Shown here piece by piece: positions 57,121-64,000 of a stretch of DNA of 64,000 nt. The DNA lies in assembly GCF_044005705.1 (NCBI RefSeq), contig NZ_JBIPKE010000012.1, positions 248,001-312,000 on the forward strand. The letters run 5' to 3'. The stretch is from Marinoscillum luteum. GTDB lineage: Bacteria; Bacteroidota; Bacteroidia; Cytophagales; Cyclobacteriaceae. A program made the position numbers and the translations under genes. Position 1 is the stretch's first letter. The number at the start of each line of letters is the position of its first letter. Below the pieces are notes generated by a model. That model had not been told where the DNA came from and searched no databases. It saw nothing but the letters and a program-made list of their open reading frames with translations.

Positions 57121-58299
57121 ATGAAAAGGATTTTTCTGCTACTTACCATTTTTGGCTCTTTTGGGCTTTCTGCTCAGAAACTGATCACCTCTACACCCTT
57201 TGAGTTATTCGGAAATCATTTGTTTATTTCTCTGAGTGTGGATGACTCTGAGCCGGTGGATTTCATTTTTGATACGGGAGATGGACTGGCTGTGATTGAT
57301 ATCGATTTGGCCAAGAAGTTGAATCTAAAAACGGATCATCAAAAGTCCAAAACCAGTGCTCAGGGGACCATCAGCGGGGCACTGATTGCCCACAATAAGG
57401 TAGAGATAGGCGATGTGAAGGTGAATGATATTGAGCTCTACACCACCAATTTGCGTCATTTGGAACGTACGATCGGTAGAAACATCGATGGAATTATAGG
57501 CTATGACCTCCTTAAGAATTATGTGGTTGAGTTGAATTATGATGAGATGGTCATGAACCTGTATCAGCCAGAGGGATTTGCTTATCAGGGAGAGGGAGAA
57601 GCCTTCAAGTTTAAACTGGTGAATTATATCCCGACGATAGAGGCCAGTGTAACATTGAATAATGGAGAGTCATACAAGGATTACTTTTTCATCAATACCG
57701 GAGCCGGTACCAGCATGGATTTCAACACTTTTTTTGCGACCAAGCACGACGTGATTTCTAAGACCGGAAATCACTATTCGTATCCTGTGGCGGGTCTGGC
57801 AGATCAGGAGACCATGCACTACGAAGGGCGAGTAAAGAAATTTAGCGTTGGTAGTTTTGAGTTTGATGAAATGCCAGTGGGCATTAGTCAGGCCAAGCAT
57901 GGCATCCAGCATAATAAAAAGGTGGCGGGCATTTTGGGCAACAATCTGCTTCAGCGTTTTAATATCACATTTAATTACAGCACCAGCACCGCCTATTTTG
58001 AAGCCAATGACTTCAATAAGCAGCCATTTTTAGTAAATGCAAGCGGGCTGAACCTTCAGTATGGAGAGGATCTCCAGAAGTTGCTGGTTCACCGGGTGTT
58101 TGAAGGGAGTCCGGCAGAAGCTGCAGGGATAAAAGAAAATGCTGAGATTATCTCGATTAACGGCACGGATATCAGCACTTATACGCTTCCAGAGATCAGG
58201 AAGATGCTCAAGGACATAGACAATAAAACAGTCACTTTGGAATATCTCCAGGAGGGGGTCACCTCAAAAGCATCGCTCAATCTTGAGCCGCTGCTTTAG
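57121..58299 (+). CDS. Retropepsin-like aspartyl protease with PDZ domain
   Basis: The 392-residue protein has a signal peptide (about 1-20), then two retropepsin-like halves: FIFDTGDGLAVIDIDLAKKL (about 47-66) with the catalytic D-T-G, and FFINTGAGTSMDFN (about 190-203), where the second motif reads N-T-G. A C-terminal PDZ domain (about 310-390) has SPAEAAGIKENAEIISINGTDI. The design is common for Bacteroidota envelope proteins. The N-T-G replacement in the second half leaves activity uncertain. The promoter region is shared with the divergent VCBS gene (96 bp). Confidence 0.88.
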   Translation: MKRIFLLLTIFGSFGLSAQKLITSTPFELFGNHLFISLSVDDSEPVDFIFDTGDGLAVIDIDLAKKLNLKTDHQKSKTSAQGTISGALIAHNKVEIGDVKVNDIELYTTNLRHLERTIGRNIDGIIGYDLLKNYVVELNYDEMVMNLYQPEGFAYQGEGEAFKFKLVNYIPTIEASVTLNNGESYKDYFFINTGAGTSMDFNTFFATKHDVISKTGNHYSYPVAGLADQETMHYEGRVKKFSVGSFEFDEMPVGISQAKHGIQHNKKVAGILGNNLLQRFNITFNYSTSTAYFEANDFNKQPFLVNASGLNLQYGEDLQKLLVHRVFEGSPAEAAGIKENAEIISINGTDISTYTLPEIRKMLKDIDNKTVTLEYLQEGVTSKASLNLEPLL

Positions 58300-58315
58300 A
58301 AAGTATAGATTTTAA

Positions 58316-59500
58316 CTAAACCGAATCAAGGGCCTGCAAAATGATATTGCAGGCTTTTTTTATTTCATCAAAAGTGATGATAAGCGGAGGGGCTATTCTC
58401 ATAGAATTGTCACAAAACAAGAACCAGTCCGTGACTACCCCCAATTCGATGGCCTTGTCTATAACCGGCTTCAGAAGTTCAAATGACTCCAGTTCTACGG
58501 CCATCATAAGTCCCTTGTTTCTGATGTTGATGATCTTGGGGTGCACCAGTAGCGACCTGAAATAGTCGGCCTTAGCCTCCACTTCGGCCAGTAGATTTTC
58601 ACTCATTATGGTCTCAATGGTAGCCAAAGAGGCAGCAGCACTTACCGGGTGTCCTCCGAAAGTGGTGATGTGCCCCAGGATGGGATTGTCTTTGAGTACA
58701 TCCATGATTTCCTTGCTACTGATGAAGGCACCGATGGGCATACCTCCGCCCATACCCTTGGCGCTGACGAGGATATCCGGTACTATGTTGTAATGTTCAA
58801 AAGCCCAGAATTTGCCCGTACGGCCAAAACCAACCTGAATTTCGTCGAGAATCAATAGGGCGCCTACCTCGGTACATCTAGCCCTCAGCGCTGCGAAGTA
58901 CTCAGGAGAGGCTATGCGTACTCCCGCTTCACCCTGCACAGTCTCTACGAGCACGGCAGCAGTCTGATGATCTATCAGGTCCAGCGCTGGCAAGCTGTTG
59001 AACGGCATATGCAGGTGACCGGGAATCAGCGGACGGTAGTTTTGCTTGAAAAACTCATTGCCTCCAGCGGACAAGGCTCCTTGTGACGACCCGTGATAAG
59101 CATCTTTGCAGGAAATGATGTGAGGCCTCCCGGTGAATCGCTTGGCTAGCTTCATGGCGCCCTCTATGGCCTCACTGCCGGAGTTTACCAGATAGACTGA
59201 TGTCAATGGTGCCGGGAGTGTTCGGACAAGGGCCTCAGCAAGTTTGACCTGCGGGGTCTGTACATACTCACCGTAGACCATCAGGTGCATGTATTTGTCT
59301 ATCTGGTCCTTGGCAGCTTTCACCACGTGGGGGTGGCAGTGCCCTACGTTGCTCACACCTATGCCGGAGATCAGATCAATGTAGGCTTTGCCTTCGGGAC
59401 TGTACATGTAAATGCCTTCGGCTCTTTCTATTTCTACGAGCAGTGGGAAATCCGTGGTTTGGGCCAGATGGCTAAGGAAGAGCTGTCGGTTGCTTATCAT
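58316..59500 (-). CDS. Class III aminotransferase (acetylornithine/ornithine aminotransferase-like)
   Basis: The 394-residue PLP enzyme has YLVNSGSEAIEGAMKLAKR (about 103-121), HGSSQGALSAGG, the aspartate ILDEIQVGFGRTGKFWAFEHY, Schiff-base Lys in VSAKGMGGGMPIGAF (about 246) and TTFGGHPVSAAA. Subgroup substrate cannot be fixed; acetylornithine, ornithine or 4-aminobutyrate relatives all share these motifs. No arg genes are adjacent. The start MISNRQLFLSHL is 4 bp after a -7 box, implying a nearly leaderless mRNA. Confidence 0.9.
   Translation of the reverse strand: MISNRQLFLSHLAQTTDFPLLVEIERAEGIYMYSPEGKAYIDLISGIGVSNVGHCHPHVVKAAKDQIDKYMHLMVYGEYVQTPQVKLAEALVRTLPAPLTSVYLVNSGSEAIEGAMKLAKRFTGRPHIISCKDAYHGSSQGALSAGGNEFFKQNYRPLIPGHLHMPFNSLPALDLIDHQTAAVLVETVQGEAGVRIASPEYFAALRARCTEVGALLILDEIQVGFGRTGKFWAFEHYNIVPDILVSAKGMGGGMPIGAFISSKEIMDVLKDNPILGHITTFGGHPVSAAASLATIETIMSENLLAEVEAKADYFRSLLVHPKIINIRNKGLMMAVELESFELLKPVIDKAIELGVVTDWFLFCDNSMRIAPPLIITFDEIKKACNIILQALDSV
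58332..58361 (+). terminator. Terminator of the PDZ-protease gene, inside the convergent coding region
   Basis: GCCTGCAA (58332-58339) pairs perfectly with TTGCAGGC (58347-58354), followed by T7 (58355-58361). It terminates the rightward gene ending at 58299 but lies inside the last codons (ACNIILQAL) of the leftward aminotransferase, so the same bases do both jobs. Confidence 0.88.
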
Positions 59501-59504
59501 GCCG

Positions 59505-59512
59505 CAAAGGTA
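59505..59512 (-). promoter_or_regulatory. -7 box of the aminotransferase gene
   Basis: Minus-strand TACCTTTG is 4 bp before the ATG at 59500. Taking the 6-bp box-to-start distance of the SRP RNA, transcription would begin at the ATG itself. Confidence 0.45.
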
Positions 59513-59552
59513 ACAAAGGATTCAAAGCGCAGTATCGGAAGATATCTTTACC

Positions 59553-61796
59553 TCACTTTGGCGGGAGTATAACCACCGTTTTTTTCTCTGCGATGGACAC
59601 TGCGCCATCCGTAGAGAGACATTGGATAAGGGCGCGATAAACTCCTGTTTCGTCGGAGGATTTCACGGTCCAATCATTCTGTTTACCAGCTGTATTGATG
59701 AGTTCGTGTCTGAAATCTGGTAGATCTGAAGCCGGGCTTTTTTGCGAGTGCAGAAAACCCGTCACTTCTATTTTTTGATCAATAATATTTTTGATTAACG
59801 CATCGGGTGCATCATCCTGAAGCTGAATGCCGAGTATACCTCCATGCACACCTAATCCCTCAAAAACACCAAGGTGCTCTTTGCTGCTGATCACTTTAAT
59901 TTCATCAATGTAGATGGGCGGAATGGTCCAGATCATATCATCATTGGCCACCTGATGATCGTTAATGATAATGGTCGGTTTATAATCGAAAGTTTCACCT
60001 GAAACAGGATCATTGATTCTGAGCTCCTTCTCACCCTTAACAGACCGGATACCTATGCCCACCAGAATGTCTACCACCACCTCATGAAACGACTTCAGGA
60101 TGACATAGTCAGTCATGTCATATACCCGATCGGATGTCAGTTGGTCGTATAAGCTTGGCCGGTTGAGCAGGGTTTCCGACTGGTATTGGGCCATTACCCG
60201 TTTCAGTCCGACTGCCTTGTTGATCAGTGAGTCTGTAGCTGACTCTTCGATGTATTCAATCTCCGGGAGGTCAATAATCAGGTTTTCAAACTTCACCTGC
60301 GTCTGAATGGGCCCTCCTGTAGAGTCCTTTACTCCATAAGTAAAGGTTTGCTGGTCGTAGAAATCCGTCAATGGCAGGTTGAACCGGCCGTCCATAATTT
60401 CAAGCGAATAGCTCATTTTGTTTTTCCATTGATGGAAATGAATCCATGAACCTTCTGGCAAAACGGTTTCGGTTTCGCCTCTGAGATCTATTCCCAATTC
60501 AGGGGGTGTGGTCATTGAAAAGGGCTTAGATCCCGAAAGGATGTTGTTCCACTTCTGATTGAACCAAGAAGTGGAATAAATCAGCAGATCGTCGATACTT
60601 AAGGTACCTGCCATGGCAGATACTCGGGCACTGATCGGGGCAAAGGCATAGTGCAGGGCCATGTCCGTGAGTAAATAAGTGTTGGAGCTGAACGCGTCAG
60701 GTATGCTCATGGAGAAAGTGGATGCAGTACCGGAGGCGGACGGAAACTCGAACGAAATTTGGGTATCAGTTTTCACCGTATCAGGCCCTGAAAGGGCCAT
60801 TGTTTTTGGCAGGGTGTGGAAGGGACGGATCGCCAGCACATTCCATTGATCATCCAGGAGTGCGGCAGTATGAAAATGTCCTTGAAGCGCTGAGGAGGGT
60901 AATACAAAGGTAGCTGTGCCCTGGTCGTTGAAGGTGACCGGAAGGATAGACTGGAGGCGATTGCCAGACTCCAAAACCATCGACAGGAACTGGTTTGATG
61001 CCTCCGTGGTGAGGACATTGACGAAATACCGACTGCCAACTTTAGATACCTTGAACGTGGCTCCTGATCGCTCAATATCCATTGCCTGTCGGTGAGTTTT
61101 TCCCGACAATGTGGATACCTGAATGAAGTAGTCCTCTTTTCGGTCAGGAGTAAAAAAAGTCACTCCAAAGCCCTCATTGAATAGAAACTCGGAGATCACC
61201 TTTCCTGATTTGCTCATAACTTTACCGCTTGTGGCATCTGCCTGAGGCGCTGAGATAAGAACCTTTTGATTGTGTCCGGGGATCAGTTTACCACCTTCGG
61301 GATACACTGAAAAAGTCCTTTTGGCTTGTATGTTGGTAAACTTTTGGGTGGTTCCGGGATCCCAGATATTCTTAATATAGACAGGAGTGATGGCCCTCAG
61401 GTCTTCCTCAAAGTTTTGCATGTAAGCTGAATGAGCCACCAGAAAATAGCTTCCCGTGGGAGTGGTGTGAGGAATGTACCAGGATCCATAAAAAGTACCT
61501 GCCTGATTCTTGAAGTTCAGCGTCCTCAACGCGTGGCCTGTCGTATCTACCAGCGAAACCTTCATCACCTGGCTGATAGCATCTGTGGGCCTGAAAAACA
61601 GATCGGTAACCATCCCCGAAACTCTCAAGGTATCTCCCGTGAAAACTACACGGGAACCAACATGGAGAACGGGCGTTTCAATTGGATGATTTTCAATGAA
61701 TCGCATGAATTTTCCCTCCAGATCCTCACTGATTGACTGAGCTTTTGCCTCACTCAGCACCAGCATCAGCAGTATGAAAATTAGATTTTTCATCAT
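59553..61796 (-). CDS. MG2-like secreted protein with C-terminal TonB-plug-like domain
   Basis: From the ATG at 61794-61796 there are 747 residues with signal peptide MMKNLIFILLMLVLSEAKAQ. The ATG at 61856 overlaps the upstream gene by 4 bp and would add 20 residues; it cannot be excluded. The N-terminal part has macroglobulin-like beta domains (about 45-330; VFTGDTLRVSGMVTDLFFRPT, GSYFLVAHSAYMQN). The last third carries a plug-like pattern: IIINDHQVANDDMIWTIPP, IDEIKVISSKEHLGVFEGLG, HGGILGIQL. There is no barrel after it. Probably a periplasmic or surface partner of a TonB receptor; function unknown. Confidence 0.8.
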   Translation of the reverse strand: MMKNLIFILLMLVLSEAKAQSISEDLEGKFMRFIENHPIETPVLHVGSRVVFTGDTLRVSGMVTDLFFRPTDAISQVMKVSLVDTTGHALRTLNFKNQAGTFYGSWYIPHTTPTGSYFLVAHSAYMQNFEEDLRAITPVYIKNIWDPGTTQKFTNIQAKRTFSVYPEGGKLIPGHNQKVLISAPQADATSGKVMSKSGKVISEFLFNEGFGVTFFTPDRKEDYFIQVSTLSGKTHRQAMDIERSGATFKVSKVGSRYFVNVLTTEASNQFLSMVLESGNRLQSILPVTFNDQGTATFVLPSSALQGHFHTAALLDDQWNVLAIRPFHTLPKTMALSGPDTVKTDTQISFEFPSASGTASTFSMSIPDAFSSNTYLLTDMALHYAFAPISARVSAMAGTLSIDDLLIYSTSWFNQKWNNILSGSKPFSMTTPPELGIDLRGETETVLPEGSWIHFHQWKNKMSYSLEIMDGRFNLPLTDFYDQQTFTYGVKDSTGGPIQTQVKFENLIIDLPEIEYIEESATDSLINKAVGLKRVMAQYQSETLLNRPSLYDQLTSDRVYDMTDYVILKSFHEVVVDILVGIGIRSVKGEKELRINDPVSGETFDYKPTIIINDHQVANDDMIWTIPPIYIDEIKVISSKEHLGVFEGLGVHGGILGIQLQDDAPDALIKNIIDQKIEVTGFLHSQKSPASDLPDFRHELINTAGKQNDWTVKSSDETGVYRALIQCLSTDGAVSIAEKKTVVILPPK

Positions 61797-61852
61797 TCTG
61801 CAATAGTTGAGATGGGAAATGGAAATGGACTTGAATTTAACTTCTTGATTCA

Positions 61853-62908
61853 TCATTTGACTCGATCCATTATATAAAAAAGCTCATATTCACGCATTTC
61901 AACATCTTCTGCAGAAAAATAACCCAATACAACTTCATTGGTGTTGGGCACGAAAAGATTCCCTTCAAACTCAGCGGGCAGTGCATCGAAAATGGTACCG
62001 GTATTTCTCTGCTGAGTGAGTATCTGATCCCAGTAGGTGTATGCTCTTTCGGATAGGGTGGATTGGATAACCCTCAAGGTGTAAGTATATTGCTTGGCAG
62101 GTGTGGTGTCATTAACAAGGGTGAGTGAATCCAGGATTTCCTGTTGGTTTTCGGGTGTGAGGGTTCCAATATAATCGTCTTCTTCCAGGTCTTCTACCTG
62201 AATGGCAAAATCCAGAGCCTCTGAGTAGGTATCGTTTTGATTAGGAAACCAGAGCACATCAAAGCCGGAGATTCCAGCGGCGTTGAGCTCAGATCCGGAC
62301 ATCAGATTGAACTGGGAGCCGGTCACTTCATGATAATCCACATAAGTGTAGGGGTGCTCCCAATCTCCTTCGTATTTCCATTTCAAGAAAGTGGTTTCTG
62401 GAATGGACCGCACGAATGAGGCAGTCACGTCATGTCCATATCTGATTTCAGCTTCGTTATTAGCCGTGAATACGGTTCGTTCCGCGTAAGTTGCGGTGAG
62501 GTCAAAGGGTAGGGCAGGCACCATTGTTTCCGGTCTTGAAAGAATGGTCTTATCACCCACCTGCACGGTAAGCAAGTAAGTTTCTCCTGCCACAGGGTCA
62601 AAGTCTTCTGGTGGGTTATAGACATTATTGAGAAGACTCTCAAAGACGTAGTACTGGCCGCTGAAACTCTCTACGATCACGGTGGCGTCAGTGATCGGTG
62701 TGAGAATGGTGCTGTCAGAATTATACCCACCCGAATAGCTCACGATCACACGAGATCCATTGGTGGTGACACGCCCATCTATGAGGATGAAGCGGGAATA
62801 CTCTTTGTCAAACTGATATGGCTCTTCACAGCCGGGAGTGAGGAGGGTGATGGTTAACAAAACCAGGAGGAACGGGAAAGCTTTATGGTTGTTGACTGAG
62901 CGACTCAT
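61853..62908 (-). CDS. DUF4249 lipoprotein
   Basis: 351 residues with signal and lipobox Cys (TLLTPGCEEP). The sequence DUF4249-typically starts FILIDGRVTTNGSRVIVSYSGGYNSD and includes LSERAYTYWDQILTQQRNTGTIFDALPAEFEGNL near the C-terminus. It overlaps the next DUF4249 gene by 4 bp (ATGA) and leads into the MG2/plug-like gene. Clearly a paralogue of the next gene. Confidence 0.88.
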   Translation of the reverse strand: MSRSVNNHKAFPFLLVLLTITLLTPGCEEPYQFDKEYSRFILIDGRVTTNGSRVIVSYSGGYNSDSTILTPITDATVIVESFSGQYYVFESLLNNVYNPPEDFDPVAGETYLLTVQVGDKTILSRPETMVPALPFDLTATYAERTVFTANNEAEIRYGHDVTASFVRSIPETTFLKWKYEGDWEHPYTYVDYHEVTGSQFNLMSGSELNAAGISGFDVLWFPNQNDTYSEALDFAIQVEDLEEDDYIGTLTPENQQEILDSLTLVNDTTPAKQYTYTLRVIQSTLSERAYTYWDQILTQQRNTGTIFDALPAEFEGNLFVPNTNEVVLGYFSAEDVEMREYELFYIMDRVK

Positions 62909-63840
62909 GGTACGAGAATCATTACGTCATCGAGTACGATTTCCTGCCTGATGGCGGTTCCAGCAGAGAAATATCCCAAAACCGGGAGATCCGCCCCATG
63001 AATAGATAGATTGCCACTGATGGTGCCGGGTACGGCATCAAAAATACCGCCTGTGTTTTTTAGCTGGGCGTGAATCTGTTGCCAGTACTGATAGGCCCGC
63101 TTAGAGAGCGTAGTTTGTGTGACAAAGATGTGGTACTGGAAGTTGGCAACAGGCTCTAGGCCCGCCACGCCTTCAGCGTAAAAATACCGCTGAACGTCCT
63201 CCCAAAAGAGCACCGAAAAGGAAGAAGAGCCACTGCTTTTCAAGTCAGCAGAGGACATCACTTTAAACTGGCTGGCTCCTGATTCGCGCATCAGCTGGCC
63301 AGTATAGGGATGCGTCCAAAGGACCATGTAATCCCATTTTACGTAAGTATTGTCCGGGATGGTACTGTCAATACGCGCGATGATATCAAGACCATTTATC
63401 GTTTTAGTCACCTTAGAGGGGCTAAAAACCTCGCGGGTTACTTCTTCTGCTTCCAGGTGAAAGGAAAACCCTGGATGGATGGTTTCCGGCTCTGAAATAA
63501 TGCTTTGACCTGCCACCAGTACTTTCAGAGTATACGTTTCATCCACTTTTGGTGAAAACCCCTGAGGGGGTGTATACACATTGGTGTTTGCTATGAAAGT
63601 GTAGCTGCCTCCGGCATCATCTTCCAATAAAACCTCAGCCCCAGTGAGGGGTTTCAGGGTAGAATTGTTCGCATCAAACTTCCCTGAATAACTGAGGATT
63701 ACTTCCGAACCTATATTGGTGACTTTCCCATCCACGATCAGGTATTCGGTGTACTCACTATCAAAATCATAGGGAGACTCACACCCGGCAGAGTGCATCA
63801 GTGTAACAATCAAAAAGACCTGTAAAATATGCCGGCTCAA
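62905..63840 (-). CDS. DUF4249 lipoprotein (paralogue)
   Basis: From a TTG at 63838-63840, 311 residues read MSRHILQVFLIVTLMHSAGC, a good lipoprotein signal; a GTG at 63909 would add 23 residues without signal character. YLIVDGKVTNIGSEVILSYSGKFDANNST and TTLSKRAYQYWQQIHAQLKNTGGIFDAVPGTISGNL are shared with the downstream paralogue, showing a tandem duplication. The use of a non-ATG start is uncertain. Confidence 0.85.
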   Translation of the reverse strand: MSRHILQVFLIVTLMHSAGCESPYDFDSEYTEYLIVDGKVTNIGSEVILSYSGKFDANNSTLKPLTGAEVLLEDDAGGSYTFIANTNVYTPPQGFSPKVDETYTLKVLVAGQSIISEPETIHPGFSFHLEAEEVTREVFSPSKVTKTINGLDIIARIDSTIPDNTYVKWDYMVLWTHPYTGQLMRESGASQFKVMSSADLKSSGSSSFSVLFWEDVQRYFYAEGVAGLEPVANFQYHIFVTQTTLSKRAYQYWQQIHAQLKNTGGIFDAVPGTISGNLSIHGADLPVLGYFSAGTAIRQEIVLDDVMILVP

Positions 63841-63948
63841 ATCAAGGTGTTTTGTAACACGTAATTTAGGATAAACAGGTAAATAAATGTCCTGTTTGGA
63901 GAAGAACACCCCTTGATGCGAATTCCACTATCAATGAACCTGAATATT

Positions 63949-64000
63949 CTATTCTTTGATCACCTTTTGTGTAAACTCCTGACCGTTATAAAACAACTTC
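63949..64000 (-). CDS. C-terminal end of a secreted protein, partial
   Basis: Minus-strand frame ending at TAG (63949-63951) reads KLFYNGQEFTQKVIKE before the window edge. The 'G..FTQKVIKE' ending resembles type IX sorting-tail C-termini of Bacteroidota. Only 16 residues are visible, so this is tentative. The gap of about 110 bp to the next gene shows no clear promoter or terminator. Confidence 0.4.
   Translation of the reverse strand, partial: KLFYNGQEFTQKVIKE

Noticed and set aside
63847..63862. TGTAAC half-site (TGTAACACGTAATT) near the last DUF4249 start
   Set aside because: The second arm does not match, and the site lies inside or at the edge of the coding region.
1..64000. CRISPR array, tRNA genes, rRNA, insertion sequence, prophage or plasmid origin
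   Set aside because: No regularly spaced direct repeats, tRNA T-loop patterns, transposase or integrase motifs, or terminal inverted repeats were recognised on reading both strands. The absence was judged by eye only.

Overview
The window comes from a Bacteroidota chromosome, most likely a free-living aerobic member of the Cytophagales; this lineage call is inference. Supporting signs are the Bacteroidota -7 promoter box TAnnTTTG in front of many genes, almost no Shine-Dalgarno sequences, ECF sigma/FecR/STN-TonB receptor operons, three DUF4249 lipoproteins, DUF4494, a bTHX ribosomal protein, and sorting-tail-like C-termini suggesting the type IX secretion system. No tRNA, rRNA, CRISPR array, insertion sequence or prophage was recognised.

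Layout. 1-10.4 kb is a sulfur and respiration island: a fatty-acid-hydroxylase-family enzyme, a Crp/Fnr regulator, a SulP anion transporter with a DUF202 protein, a CstB-type persulfide dioxygenase/sulfurtransferase, cytochrome bd oxidase (cydAB, divergent), a pair of YeeE/YedE-type sulfur permeases and a lipoprotein rhodanese. Four copies of the palindrome TGTAAC-N4-GTTACA stand at nearly the same distance before four of these transcription units, in three of them exactly 29.5 bp from the -7 box. That is the geometry of a class II Crp/Fnr activator, and the regulator gene lies inside the island. I consider this the main find. 10.6-17.3 kb holds hypotheticals, acetoacetyl-CoA synthetase and a TPR hybrid kinase with an AraC output. 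17.3-24.4 kb is one leftward ECF operon: outer-membrane protein, a serine-hydrolase homologue lacking its catalytic Ser and Tyr, sigma factor, FecR, TonB receptor, DUF4249 and two tiny peptides. The second peptide-side leader and the FecR leader share a 29-bp bipartite motif right before the start codon. 24.4-26.6 kb is a second ECF/anti-sigma-like/DUF4097 operon.

26.6-33.5 kb carries an FtsE-type ATPase, a transaldolase-like aldolase, the SRP RNA, ribosomal protein bTHX, an AlkB-type alkane hydroxylase and a lamin-tail secreted protein. 33.6-41.2 kb is a complete tryptophan operon, trpEGDCFBA plus a DAHP synthase, preceded by a leader peptide with tandem Trp codons and a full attenuator. A 1595-residue, eleven-PAS soluble histidine kinase follows.

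46.3-51.3 kb has phenylalanine hydroxylase, hisHAFIE and a dihydrolipoamide-dehydrogenase-like flavoprotein without redox cysteines. 51.4-64 kb contains a VCBS/ASPIC lipoprotein - purine nucleoside phosphorylase - iodotyrosine-dehalogenase-like operon, a retropepsin/PDZ protein, a class III aminotransferase, and a leftward operon of two DUF4249 lipoproteins with a protein ending in a TonB-plug-like domain but no barrel.
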